Shown piece after piece: positions 9,501-18,316 of a DNA stretch of 33,539 nucleotides; the first letter of the stretch is position 1, and each line of letters begins with the position of its first letter. Position numbers and translations under genes: made by a program. The notes below the pieces were generated by a model. The model worked only from the letters and a program-made list of their open reading frames with translations. It ran no database searches and was not told where the DNA came from. Origin of the DNA: Sulfuricella sp. (GTDB taxonomy: Bacteria; Pseudomonadota; Gammaproteobacteria; Burkholderiales; Sulfuricellaceae); the NCBI GenBank assembly GCA_018336195.1, contig JAGXQV010000177.1, positions 1-33,539 on the forward strand. The letters run 5' to 3'.

Positions 9501-10622
9501 GTCATGACGGCGTTCGGCAAGGAGGTGGTGCAGCATCCCCGCCAGCAACAGCGTCAAGCCGGTTACCAAGAGGCGGCCAAGGCGGTGCGCGGCGCGCATG
9601 TCCTGTTGGTCGAGGACAACGCAGTCAACCAGGAACTGGCGCTGGAAATCCTCAATAGCGCGGGTATCCGCGTCGATGTCGCGAGCAACGGCGCCGAGGC
9701 GCTGGAAAAAATCGGCCGGGGCGACTACGACGGCGTGCTGATGGATTGCCAGATGCCGGTAATGGATGGTTTCGAGGCGACCCGGAAAATTCGTGCCGAT
9801 GCGCGTTTCGAGACGTTGCCGGTGATTGCCATGACCGCCAATGCCATGACGGGAGACCGCGAGAAATGCCTGGAGTGCGGGATGAACGACCACGTGGCCA
9901 AACCGATCGACGTCGCTCATCTCTTCGCCACCCTGGCGCGCTGGGTGAAACCGCGGAGTCTCGTGCCTGAAACGGCAGGGCACGGCGAGCCGCCGGCCAG
10001 CGTGGGCGTGCCGCGCCTGGCGGGGGTCGATACCGACGCGGCGCTGGCCCGTATCGGCGGCAATGTGGCGCTTTACCGCACGCTGCTGACGCGTTTCCGC
10101 GAAGGGCAGGGGGCGACCGTCGAACTGGTTCGCGAGGCGCTTCGCGCCGGCGACCGGGAAACCGCGTTGCGCCTGGTGCATACCCTGAAAGGGCTGGCCG
10201 GTAATGTGGGAGCGGCGTTTCTGGGCAAGGCGTCGGCGGAGCTAGAGTCGGCCATCCAGCATGAGCAGGGTAAATTGATCGAATCGCTGCTGGGGACGGT
10301 AAGGGAGGCCTTGAGTTTCCTCAATGAAGAGATCGACCGCGTCATGCCGCTGGGGGCCGAAGAGGACATGAAACCGCTGGAGACGGATGGCGGCCTCGAT
10401 CTGGAAGCACTGACGCCCTTGCTAAACGAACTTTCGCTGCTGCTGGCCGACGATGATTCCCTGGCCGCCAAGCGGATCGATCCGATCATGGCGTTGCTCA
10501 AGGGCAGCGCGGCGGAAAACGATTTCCGCCGACTCGGCAGGCTGGTCGCGCAATACGACACCGATGCGGCCCTGGTCTTGTTGCATGAAATAACCGGCAG
10601 ACTGGGCGTCCAGTTGGCTTAA
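6543..10622 (+). CDS. Hybrid sensor histidine kinase (HAMP-GAF-PAS-HisKA-HATPase-REC-REC-HPt)
   Basis: This is a BarA/EvgS-like phosphorelay kinase of about 1359 residues. Counting from TTG 6543: TM1 ~17-42, a periplasmic helical sensor, TM2 ~211-234, HAMP ~235-285, GAF ~300-455, a coiled coil, and PAS ~492-605. HisKA has H633 in NMSHEIRTP. The HATPase has the N-box NLVNNAIKF and G-boxes DTGVGL and GTGLGL. Two receiver domains follow, with D923 in LMDWHMP and D1068 in LMDCQMP. HPt has H1213 in HTLKGLAGN, then an ~80-residue helical tail. The start is uncertain: GGAGG at 6530-6534 best serves TTG 6543, but GTG 6537 and TTG 6528 are in frame. It probably works with the HD-GYP regulator downstream. 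The signal sensed is unknown. Confidence 0.92.
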   Translation: MNGFGNVLHKLSNLSIFKRLLVSFLLLFLLMVCFVVFAVKQITELADMTDNLYNHPFRTTNNLLEAKAAVYNNVLILREIIQEHDNIRLARANSGTSSGREGSNSRIDFLHQEAQALDSRFQNYVDLAKQSFSGDPKLIQQLDEQNRRWNAYREETYRLAREHQIEQAWKRTYDKNKNPVFVLLNQLNNATESSRNDADNYFNASRSAYQQILMETAAAASVIVALFIILALSLARTITRPLLRFRESILGVAEGQFDQQVPFLSLTNELGEISRSLETLRHVALMQDDYAKTKSSVSEIAGALQTSTSFAEFGNALTSRLAPVMELAYGAFYISDSAHASLQRAGGYACADSTCVSRVVWGEGLVGQACLEKKLISLPLAATDGVCTPYGLGQLNIHTILVVPVVHQDEVLAVLELGAMRPFSDERKSFLEMLLPVIAINLEILTGNIETRELLEKSQEQARMLEKQAEELAASQISLAQIEERSRLILGAVNEGIWGLDLEGDTTFVNQTAAEMVGYSVAELSGRQMHPLVHYAKPDGSAYPHEQCPILQTFRDGVSRNVSDEVMWRKDGTSFPIEYATTPLHKNGEIVGAVVVFRDITERKQTEKIMLEARQAAEEATRMKSDFLANMSHEIRTPMNAIIGMTHLALQTELTAKQRNYMGKVDGAAKGLLGIINGILDFSKIEAGKMEFEHIDFDLEDVMEHLADLSVIKAQDKGLELLFDIGADVPTGLIGDPMRLGQVLINLVNNAIKFTETGEIVVGIHRVADEADGVRLRFDVHDTGVGLSEEQRARLFSAFSQADTSTTRKYGGTGLGLTISKRLVEMMGGEIGVESDPGVGSTFFFSAEFGVQRDQKRLDTSAVDKRGLRILVVDDNASAREIFITMLTALKFEATVVSSGVEAIGALEQAQLENQPYGLVLMDWHMPEMDGVEAVRRIRADQRLAETPMCVMVTAYSRDELLQQTQDVQIDGLLVKPVSPSMLFDGVMTAFGKEVVQHPRQQQRQAGYQEAAKAVRGAHVLLVEDNAVNQELALEILNSAGIRVDVASNGAEALEKIGRGDYDGVLMDCQMPVMDGFEATRKIRADARFETLPVIAMTANAMTGDREKCLECGMNDHVAKPIDVAHLFATLARWVKPRSLVPETAGHGEPPASVGVPRLAGVDTDAALARIGGNVALYRTLLTRFREGQGATVELVREALRAGDRETALRLVHTLKGLAGNVGAAFLGKASAELESAIQHEQGKLIESLLGTVREALSFLNEEIDRVMPLGAEEDMKPLETDGGLDLEALTPLLNELSLLLADDDSLAAKRIDPIMALLKGSAAENDFRRLGRLVAQYDTDAALVLLHEITGRLGVQLA

Positions 10623-10919
10623 AACCTAAAAACCTCAGTTGACCGCTTACTATGATGGATACGATGTTGGGTTTAAGAAGCTTTGCGTGGGATTTTACGA
10701 TCACCCGTTTGGTGAGGCCGCTACGGGCCGGATTGCACGGTTTCTCGGGCGGATTGCTGCGTTGTCGCACCCTTGTTCCGGCTCTGCCGGATTACAAGGG
10801 TGGTGATGCCCTTTACGGGTACAACTCCTTGGAATGGAATAGCCATTCCGCGTCGTTGCGCCTTGCACTCCGCCCGATAAACCGCACACTCCAACCCGTC
10901 CAACTGAGGTTTTTAGGTT
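10623..10919. repeat. 297-bp structured element with perfect 19-bp terminal inverted repeats
   Basis: The left end 10623-10641 reads AACCTAAAAACCTCAGTTG, and the right end 10901-10919 is its exact reverse complement. Between them lie at least three strong hairpins: TCACC-N5-GGTGA (10701-10715), a 14-bp stem with a 2-nt bulge (10769-10801, tip TCCGGC-TCT-GCCGGA), and GGAATGG-N5-CCATTCC (10831-10849). The element fills the whole gap between the kinase stop and the ribosome-binding site of the HD-GYP gene. A 90-codon frame spans it but shows no protein character. A MITE-like non-autonomous insertion or a structured RNA are the leading ideas. No flanking target-site duplication is evident. Confidence 0.75.
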
Positions 10920-10935
10920 GAATGCAGGAGCAACG

Positions 10936-12027
10936 ATGAACGCGGTGCAACCCAAACAAACGATCCTGGTGGTGGACGACACGCCGGAAAATATCGATCT
11001 GCTTTGCGAGGTACTCGGTTCCGAGTATCGCACCCGGACCGCCATCAACGGCGAAAAGGCACTCAAGATCGCGTTCTCCAGCGCCAAGCCGGATCTTATC
11101 CTGCTGGATATCATGATGCCCGGTTTGAGCGGCTACGAAGTCTGCCGGACCCTCAAGGAAAATCCCGATACGCGCAGCATTCCGGTGATTTTCGTCACCG
11201 CCATGGGAGAAGCGCAGGACGAGGAAAAGGGTCTGGAATCGGGAGCAGTCGATTACATTACCAAGCCGATCAGCCCGCCAATCGTGCGCGCCCGGGTCAA
11301 AACCCATCTCGCCCTCTACGATCAGAAGCGCGAACTTGAGCACATGGTGCGCCTGCGTACCCGCGACCTGGAAATTACCCGGCGCCAGATCATTCATCGC
11401 CTGGGGCGGGCTTCCGAGTTCAAGGACAACGAAACCGGCAACCATATTCTCCGCATGAGTTTTTATTCCCGTTTGATCGGGCGGGCGGCGGGAATGAGCG
11501 AGGAGTCGCTGGACAACCTTTCCTGCGCGGCGGCAATGCACGATGTCGGCAAGATCGGCATTCCCGACCATATCATGCTCAAGCGCGGCGAACTCAACGA
11601 AAAAGAATGGGAAATCATCAAGAAGCACCCGGAGATCGGCGCGGAAATCATCGGCCAACATTCAGACGAGTTGCTCAAGACCGCGCGTATCGTGGCCATG
11701 ACCCATCATGAGAAATGGGATGGCAGCGGCTACCCGCTGGGCCTCAAGGGGGCCGATATCCCGCTGGCCGGACGGATCGTCGCCATCGCCGATGTCTTCG
11801 ACGCCCTGACCTCGGATCGCCCCTACAAACAAGCCTGGTCGGTCGAGGATGCGGTGCGTCAGATCGAGGCGAGTGGCGGGACGCATTTCGACCCGGCGCT
11901 GATTGGCCCTTTCAAATCGGTCCTGCCGGAAATCATCAAAATCAAGATGGAGTTCGCCGAGGACAACGGCGCATTGCCGGATTTGAATGCCACCAGCGAG
12001 CAATTCAGACTGCTGTTCAACGCCTAA
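10936..12027 (+). CDS. Response regulator with HD-GYP c-di-GMP phosphodiesterase domain
   Basis: This 363-residue RpfG-like protein has a receiver domain at ~8-125 with acidic pocket D14/D15, phospho-acceptor D58 in LILLDIMMPG, and conserved TAMG and YITKPI motifs. A helical linker follows, then the HD-GYP domain at ~150-345 with H202-D203 in AAMHDVGKIGIPD and G265-Y266-P267 in HEKWDGSGYP, plus DVFDALTSDRPYK. The intact HD and GYP motifs predict cleavage of cyclic-di-GMP. The ATG at 10936 is preferred because CAGGAG lies 5 nt upstream. An upstream in-frame TTG at 10918 would overlap the inverted repeat. It sits downstream of the hybrid kinase, which is a plausible phosphodonor through its HPt domain. 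Confidence 0.93.
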   Translation: MNAVQPKQTILVVDDTPENIDLLCEVLGSEYRTRTAINGEKALKIAFSSAKPDLILLDIMMPGLSGYEVCRTLKENPDTRSIPVIFVTAMGEAQDEEKGLESGAVDYITKPISPPIVRARVKTHLALYDQKRELEHMVRLRTRDLEITRRQIIHRLGRASEFKDNETGNHILRMSFYSRLIGRAAGMSEESLDNLSCAAAMHDVGKIGIPDHIMLKRGELNEKEWEIIKKHPEIGAEIIGQHSDELLKTARIVAMTHHEKWDGSGYPLGLKGADIPLAGRIVAIADVFDALTSDRPYKQAWSVEDAVRQIEASGGTHFDPALIGPFKSVLPEIIKIKMEFAEDNGALPDLNATSEQFRLLFNA

Positions 12028-12093
12028 AGTAGTTTCATACGCGCTGCATTTTCCCGAATTTGCCGCAGCGTTTTCCTTGGTGCCGCCGGGATG

Positions 12094-13542
12094 TCAGGGG
12101 GCCGTTGCAAGAAATCCCGGATTGCCGCGCGCCCCGCAATTCCCATAATCCTCGGCCAGTGCGGCGCGCGCCGTAGCGGCAGCGACGCCCAGTTCCTCGG
12201 TCATGGCGCGGAATACCAGGTCGAAGAGGCGATCCAGATTGATCTGGTGGGTCTTGCCGGTGGTGGCGTAAATCCAGTCGGCAAGCCTCAAAAAGTTGCC
12301 GAACGGGTCGCCGTCCAGAGCGAGTTGCAGGGCCAGGGCGAAACGCCCGGTGTTGGCGATCATGTCCCAGTAGCGGGCGAAGCGCGCCAAGCGTTGCATG
12401 GTGGGGAAGTCGATGCGGTCGGTGCTGAGGATGTTGTAGGGCGCGAACGGGCTGAAGCGCAGGTCGTAAGCTTGGGTGTGGCGGATGATAGTGGTGCCGC
12501 GCAGGCGCTTGAGAATGCCCACCTGGATGTCGTGGGGGCGCAGCGCCACCAGGCGGTTGAAGCCGGCGGCGAAGCTCGCCACGTCCTCGCCGGGCAGGCC
12601 GATAATCAGGTCGGCGTGGAGATGGATGTGGGTTTCCTCGCGCAGCCAGCGCAGGTTCTTCTCGGTTTTTTCAATGTCCTGGCGACGGCTGATGAGCGCT
12701 TGGACCTCGGGGTTGAAGGTCTGCACCCCGACTTCGAACTGGATGGCGCCCGCCGGGAAGCGCAGGATGGCTTCCTTGAGTTTTTCCGGCAGGTGGTCGG
12801 GGATCAGTTCGAAATGGAGAAAGAGCTTTTCATCCAGCCGCTCCAGGAAGAAGTCGAGGATGCGTAAACAACTCTGGATGTTCAAGTTGAAAGTGCGGTC
12901 GACGAATTTGAATTCGCGCAGGCCGCGCCGGTAGAGATCGTCCATTTCGGCGAGAAAATGACTGAGGTCGAAAGGATCGACCGTCTTGTCCAGCGAAGAC
13001 AGGCAGAATTCGCATTTGAACGGGCAGCCCCGCGAGGCTTCCACGTAGATGATGCGGTGCGCCAGGTCGGCGTCGGAATAATGGCGGTAGGGCAATTCAA
13101 TGTCGGCGAGCGCCACCGGCGCGGCGGCGATCACCTTTTGCGGCGGTCGCTGGCCGCCCAGCAGACGCTGGCACAGATCGGGAAAGGCCAGTTCGCCGGG
13201 GCCGCAAATCACGTAATCGGCGAGCTGGACGATTTCCTGTTTGTCGCATTCATGGCTGACTTCCGGGCCGCCCAGGACGATCAGCAATTCAGGGCGCACC
13301 TGCTTCAACAGCGCGACGATCTTGTGGATCTCCTCGACGTTCCAGATATACACCCCGAAGCCCACGATGCGCGGCGCTGCCACGAGGATCTGCTCGGCGA
13401 TTTCGGCGGTCGGCTGGCCGATCACGAATTCCAACAAGCCGGTATCGGCCCGCAATTCGCCGAGATTGGCATAGAGGTAGCGCAAGCCCAGCGAGGCGTG
13501 GGAAAAGCGCGCGTTGAGGGTGGTAATGACGATGTTTGGCAT
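12094..13542 (-). CDS. B12-binding-domain radical SAM protein (DUF4080-like)
   Basis: The protein is about 482 residues. The N-terminal ~150 residues resemble a cobalamin-binding Rossmann domain (PNIVITTLNARFSHASLGLRYL...GFGVYIWNVEEI...VLGGPEVS). The radical SAM core follows, with the 4Fe-4S motif C-x3-C-x2-C in RGCPFKCEFCLSS and a TIM-barrel segment including FELIPDHLPEKL and GVQTFNPEVQ. The C-terminal ~100 residues match the accessory domain of this family. The substrate is unknown; members may carry out methylation or other radical chemistry. Start 13542 (MPNIVITTL) is chosen because the family begins there. The in-frame TTG at 13572 adds ten non-conserved residues. It is divergent from tadA with an 85-bp gap, so a shared promoter region is likely. 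Confidence 0.88.
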   Translation of the reverse strand: MPNIVITTLNARFSHASLGLRYLYANLGELRADTGLLEFVIGQPTAEIAEQILVAAPRIVGFGVYIWNVEEIHKIVALLKQVRPELLIVLGGPEVSHECDKQEIVQLADYVICGPGELAFPDLCQRLLGGQRPPQKVIAAAPVALADIELPYRHYSDADLAHRIIYVEASRGCPFKCEFCLSSLDKTVDPFDLSHFLAEMDDLYRRGLREFKFVDRTFNLNIQSCLRILDFFLERLDEKLFLHFELIPDHLPEKLKEAILRFPAGAIQFEVGVQTFNPEVQALISRRQDIEKTEKNLRWLREETHIHLHADLIIGLPGEDVASFAAGFNRLVALRPHDIQVGILKRLRGTTIIRHTQAYDLRFSPFAPYNILSTDRIDFPTMQRLARFARYWDMIANTGRFALALQLALDGDPFGNFLRLADWIYATTGKTHQINLDRLFDLVFRAMTEELGVAAATARAALAEDYGNCGARGNPGFLATAP

Positions 13543-13618
13543 GGGGGCGAAGCATGGTGTGGGCTTCGGCAACTGTCAAGTTCACGAATCAAGAGGCGCC
13601 GACGGTTTTCAAGGTTAG

Positions 13619-14561
<943 letters not shown>

Positions 14562-14589
14562 GAAGGCGAGACGATTGCCTGACGCGGGT

Positions 14590-14618
14590 TTGACTCAAGT
14601 TGGGTTCGAATTTATTAT
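14590..14618 (+). promoter_or_regulatory. Sigma-70-type promoter of the chemoreceptor gene
   Basis: TTGACT (14590-14595), an exact 17-bp spacer and TATTAT (14613-14618) lie ~107 bp upstream of the chemoreceptor start. Both boxes match the consensus at 5 of 6 positions. A perfect 8-bp inverted repeat lies just downstream. Confidence 0.72.
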
Positions 14619-14636
14619 GCTTGTGGCATTGTGCGC

Positions 14637-14655
14637 GATAGGGGATCCCCCTATC
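14637..14655. promoter_or_regulatory. Perfect palindrome GATAGGGG-ATC-CCCCTATC in chemoreceptor leader
   Basis: The 8-bp arms with a 3-bp centre lie about 12 bp downstream of the expected transcription start of the promoter at 14590-14618. The position suits a repressor operator or a leader hairpin. No regulator can be named. Confidence 0.55.
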
Positions 14656-14724
14656 TATGGGAGTGTTATCAAGGCTACAATGACGCTTTAAAAGTCACTG
14701 TTAGCCGTTCTGGAAGGGCCTGCA

Positions 14725-16344
14725 ATGGGAAATATTCATAATCTGAAGATTTGGGTACGCTTGGTGGCGGTGATCTGGCTGATGCTGCTCATCACCTGGA
14801 CGATACTGATCTTCTGGACGGCGCACGAACAGCGCGATTTCGCCATCGAACAGGCTCGCGATTTCTCGAAGAGTGTGCACAAGATGACCATGGCGAGTCT
14901 GACCGGCATGATGATTACCGGAACCGTCGCGCAACGCGCGGTATTCCTCGACCAGATCAAGCAATCCGACGACATCAAGGAATTGCGGGTGATTCGCGGC
15001 GACGCGGTGTCCAAGCAGTTCGGCGCGGGCTCCTCGGATGAGCAGAAGGCCGATGCTCAGGAAGCACAGGTGGTGCAGACCGCCAAGCCGTTCTTCCAGG
15101 TCATCGACGATGTCGGCGGCTCCAGTCTGCGCGCCATCATCCCCGCCCAGGCATCCAAGAATTATCTGGGCAAGGACTGCACCATGTGCCACCTGGTGCC
15201 CGAAGGCACGGTTCTCGGCGCGGTGAGCATGCGGATTTCCCTGAACAAGTCCAACGTGGCGGTGCGCGACCTGACCCTGAGCATCATCTTCGTTGCACTG
15301 GGCCTGAGTGTTCCCCTGCTGTTGTTCATTTACCTGTTCATCAGCCGTTTCGTTACCAAACCGCTCGAATCCATGACCAACGGCCTGCGCGATATCGCTC
15401 AGGGCGAAGGCGACCTGACCCGCCGTCTAGCGGTGAACAGCAGCGACGAAATCGGCGAGGCCTCGACGGTGTTCAACCAGATGATGGACAAATTCCGTGA
15501 CCTGATCCAGCACGTCGGCGAATCCGCATCGCAGGTATCCTCGGCTTCGAAGGATCTATCCGCCAGCACGCAACGGGTCGCCAGTGGCTCCTTCCAGCAA
15601 AGCGAGAAATCGACTTCTTCCGCGCAGTCCGTCAACGAGATCGTGTCCAGTATCGACTCGGTGGCGCGCAGTACCGAGCAGGTTCAGGTCCACGCCCAGG
15701 AAACTCTGGAGCGTTCCGTGGAAGGTAACGAAAGTCTGGCGATTCTGATGGGGGAAATCGACCAGGTGGAAGGCGCCGTGCGCAATATCGCCGAATCCGT
15801 CACCACCTTCGTGCGCAGCACCAATTCGATCACCGCCATGACCCGCCAGGTCAAGGACATCGCCGAGCAGACCAACCTCCTGGCGCTCAATGCCGCCATC
15901 GAAGCGGCGCGTGCCGGCGAACAGGGGCGTGGCTTTGCAGTGGTGGCCGACGAAGTGCGCAAGCTCGCGGAAAAGTCCGCCAGCTCCGCCAACGAGATCG
16001 ACAGCGTTACGCAATTGCTCTCGCAACAGTCGGATCGTGTGGAAATCTCGATTCAGGAAGGCCAGCAGCATCTGGCGAGTAGCCAGGATGCCCTGGAAAC
16101 GGCGGCAGTGGTGCTTTCTACCGTCGGCGACTCGGTGCGGGCAGTGAATCACGAACTGTTGAGCATCGTTTCCAATTCCGACGAGCAACGTCATGCCGGC
16201 CAGCGAGTGGCGGAGAACATCGAGTCCATTGCTGCTATGGCCCACGATAACGCGGATTCCAATCAGCAGAGTTTGTCTTCCGCCCGCAACCTGGAGGAAC
16301 TTGCTTCCGGCTTGCAGGCGTGGGTGGGCCGCTTCAAGGTCTGA
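14725..16344 (+). CDS. Methyl-accepting chemotaxis protein with c-type haem motif in its sensor domain
   Basis: This is a 539-residue transmembrane chemoreceptor. TM1 lies at ~10-32 and TM2 at ~186-208, with the periplasmic domain between them. That domain contains C152-T-M-C155-H156, a CxxCH haem-c attachment motif in [17 protein letters not shown], as in DUF3365/Tll0287-like and Geobacter haem chemoreceptors. HAMP follows at ~209-262. The cytoplasmic signalling hairpin includes the highly conserved tip [20 protein letters not shown]. No C-terminal CheR-binding pentapeptide is seen (it ends WVGRFKV). Inference: it senses redox state, oxygen or NO. Its 3' end overlaps the convergent tgpA-like gene by 11 bp. 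Confidence 0.93.
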   Translation: MGNIHNLKIWVRLVAVIWLMLLITWTILIFWTAHEQRDFAIEQARDFSKSVHKMTMASLTGMMITGTVAQRAVFLDQIKQSDDIKELRVIRGDAVSKQFGAGSSDEQKADAQEAQVVQTAKPFFQVIDDVGGSSLRAIIPAQASKNYLGKDCTMCHLVPEGTVLGAVSMRISLNKSNVAVRDLTLSIIFVALGLSVPLLLFIYLFISRFVTKPLESMTNGLRDIAQGEGDLTRRLAVNSSDEIGEASTVFNQMMDKFRDLIQHVGESASQVSSASKDLSASTQRVASGSFQQSEKSTSSAQSVNEIVSSIDSVARSTEQVQVHAQETLERSVEGNESLAILMGEIDQVEGAVRNIAESVTTFVRSTNSITAMTRQVKDIAEQTNLLALNAAIEAARAGEQGRGFAVVADEVRKLAEKSASSANEIDSVTQLLSQQSDRVEISIQEGQQHLASSQDALETAAVVLSTVGDSVRAVNHELLSIVSNSDEQRHAGQRVAENIESIAAMAHDNADSNQQSLSSARNLEELASGLQAWVGRFKV

Positions 16345-18277
16345 ACAGCCACACCTGTTTTCTCAGCTGTCCCAGTTCCGTCCGCTCGGGATGGGGGCGG
16401 TAGCGCAGGAGCACGTAGCGGGCGGTGATGTCCGCCACCTTTCCCGCCAAGTCGGGGCGTAGCGCGGCGACCCGCCGCGCGTAGTCCTGCGGCCCTTCCC
16501 CCGCATCGCGGGGCAAGCCGATTTCTTCCAGTTTTCCGCAAAAGCGCAAGTAGGCGGCCAGTGCCGCATCCTTGGGGTGCGCCCGCAGCCGCCACATCAT
16601 TAGCCCAGAAAATACCATCAGCAGCCCGCCAATCGCGATCAACAGGGTATAGGCGACCTCGCGCGCCGAGGCGATGTTGAGTCCCAGGCTTGCCAGCAGC
16701 TCGCTTTGTCGCTTGTAGCTGTAGCCCAGTACCCATTTGTGCCAGTTGTAATTGACCATGTCCCAGGCAAAGCGGGTTTGGCGCAGCCAGTCTGCATCCA
16801 ACAACGCCACGTTTTCAGGGAGTGCCGCCGACAGGCCGGATTCGACTTCGACGCGCTGCGGGGCAATGCTGGCGGTAGGGTCGAAACGTACCCAGCCTTG
16901 CCCTTCCAGCCAGGCTTCGGCCCAGGCGTGAGCGTCGGACTGGCGGACGATTAGGTAGTTACCCATGGGGTTGTGCTCGCCGCCCTGGTAGCCGGTGACC
17001 ACTCGCGCCGGGATGCCGGCGGCGCGCAGCAGGAACACGAAGCTGCCGGCGTAGTGCTCGCAAAAGCCGCGCCGGGTGTCGAAGAGAAATTCGTCGACCG
17101 AATGAGTGCCGAGCAACGGTGGATTCAGGGTATAGACGAAAGGTTGGCTGGTGAACATGGTGAGCACCCGGGCGACCACCTCGCGATCCGAGCGGGATTC
17201 CGCGCGCAGCTTGGCCGCCAGTTCGCGGCTGCGCGGGTTGTAGCCGGGTGGGAGTTGCAGGCCGTCGCGGCGCTGCTGGGGCGTAAGCTCGCGGCCCACC
17301 TGGTAACGCACCTGGGAGGTGAGTTGATAGCGCAGGCGCTGACGGGCCGGCGCCGTGGCAAGCACCTGATAATCGTCGCTCATTATGGCGGAAGGCGGCA
17401 GCGACATGGGAAAGTCGAGGGCGAACAGCCAGCGCTGGTTGTGCGGTTCAAGGGTGATCACGTAGTCGATGGGTTTGTCTTCGACGTGCAGGGTGGTGAC
17501 CGACGGTTTGCGCCATGGTCCGGCGGACCAGGTTCTCCCGTCGTATTGCCAGAACACCGGGCCGCGCCAGTAGCGGAGTTGCGGGGCGGGAGGGGCTGCC
17601 TTGAATTCGGCGCGGAACGCCACGGCGTTGGACAAACCCAATCGCCCGATACTGCCCGGTGCCATGCTGTCGCTCAAACCGGTTATTGAGCTGGGAGTGG
17701 GGTCGGGCGTCGCCCATAGCGGCCCCTGGGCGCGCGGGAACAACACGAACATGACGATCATTACCGGCAGTCCCTGGGCGAGCAGGAGTGTGGCCAACTT
17801 GAGACGTTGCCTGGCGGTGCTGCTGGGCAGCGGCTGGTTGAGGCCGATCAGGGTGGCGGTGATCCCCAGCACGGCGACCAGCAGATACAGCCCCATCAGG
17901 ATGGTCTGGGAATATAGGAAGTTGGTGATCACCAGAAAATAGCCGAGGAAGATCATCACCACGCCGTCGCGCACCGAGTGCATTTCCATCAGCTTGAGCG
18001 CGAGCATCACGATCAGCAGGGCGACCCCGGCATCGCGCCCGGTAATGGTGCCATAGGTGGTGAGCACGCCGAACCCGGCGGCGCCGGCAAGCAGGAGCAG
18101 CAACCACTTGTTGGGTAGCGGCGATTCGCGGCGCGCCGCCACCCAGCGCCAGGCGCCCAACCCGATGCCCATCAGCGTTACCCAAATCGGCAAATGCGCG
18201 ACGTGGGGCGCCACCACCCAGGCCAGGGTGACCAGCAGCCAGGGAATGTTGCGTTGGAGGGCGGGGGCGACAGTCAT
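16334..18277 (-). CDS. tgpA: TgpA-like membrane transglutaminase (DUF3488 + transglutaminase core)
   Basis: The 647-residue protein has several N-terminal transmembrane helices (residues ~10-190), a large periplasmic domain with a transglutaminase-like cysteine-protease core, and one C-terminal helix ([20 protein letters not shown]) followed by a DUF4129-like tail. The catalytic triad is visible: C406 in [10 protein letters not shown], the histidine in [11 protein letters not shown], and the aspartate in VRFDPTASI. TgpA of Pseudomonas is essential; its substrate is not established. It is the third gene of a moxR-DUF58-tgpA operon. The 39-bp gap before it carries 7-bp tandem repeats, and no strong Shine-Dalgarno is seen. 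Confidence 0.93.
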   Translation of the reverse strand: MTVAPALQRNIPWLLVTLAWVVAPHVAHLPIWVTLMGIGLGAWRWVAARRESPLPNKWLLLLLAGAAGFGVLTTYGTITGRDAGVALLIVMLALKLMEMHSVRDGVVMIFLGYFLVITNFLYSQTILMGLYLLVAVLGITATLIGLNQPLPSSTARQRLKLATLLLAQGLPVMIVMFVLFPRAQGPLWATPDPTPSSITGLSDSMAPGSIGRLGLSNAVAFRAEFKAAPPAPQLRYWRGPVFWQYDGRTWSAGPWRKPSVTTLHVEDKPIDYVITLEPHNQRWLFALDFPMSLPPSAIMSDDYQVLATAPARQRLRYQLTSQVRYQVGRELTPQQRRDGLQLPPGYNPRSRELAAKLRAESRSDREVVARVLTMFTSQPFVYTLNPPLLGTHSVDEFLFDTRRGFCEHYAGSFVFLLRAAGIPARVVTGYQGGEHNPMGNYLIVRQSDAHAWAEAWLEGQGWVRFDPTASIAPQRVEVESGLSAALPENVALLDADWLRQTRFAWDMVNYNWHKWVLGYSYKRQSELLASLGLNIASAREVAYTLLIAIGGLLMVFSGLMMWRLRAHPKDAALAAYLRFCGKLEEIGLPRDAGEGPQDYARRVAALRPDLAGKVADITARYVLLRYRPHPERTELGQLRKQVWLFRP

Positions 18278-18284
18278 GAGGATC

Positions 18285-18312
18285 AGTGTTTAGTGTTTAG
18301 TGTTCGGTGTTT
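18285..18312. repeat. Four tandem 7-bp repeats between DUF58 gene and tgpA
   Basis: On the plus strand AGTGTTT, AGTGTTT, AGTGTTC and GGTGTTT run without gaps. They lie in the 39-bp spacer between the DUF58 stop and the tgpA start, where the tgpA ribosome-binding site should be. Copy-number change would alter spacing between the two coding regions. Confidence 0.8.
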
Positions 18313-18316
18313 ATAT

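Noticed and set aside
6519-10181. 1220-codon open frame on the minus strand opposite the hybrid kinase
   Set aside because: It is the antisense shadow of a GC-rich gene. The plus-strand frame has complete kinase, receiver and HPt motifs, while the minus frame is low-complexity His/Gln/Arg/Leu rich with no recognisable domain.
10652-10921. 90-codon ORF spanning the 297-bp element
   Set aside because: It is composed of the hairpins and terminal repeat, has no clear ribosome-binding site, and shows no protein family features.
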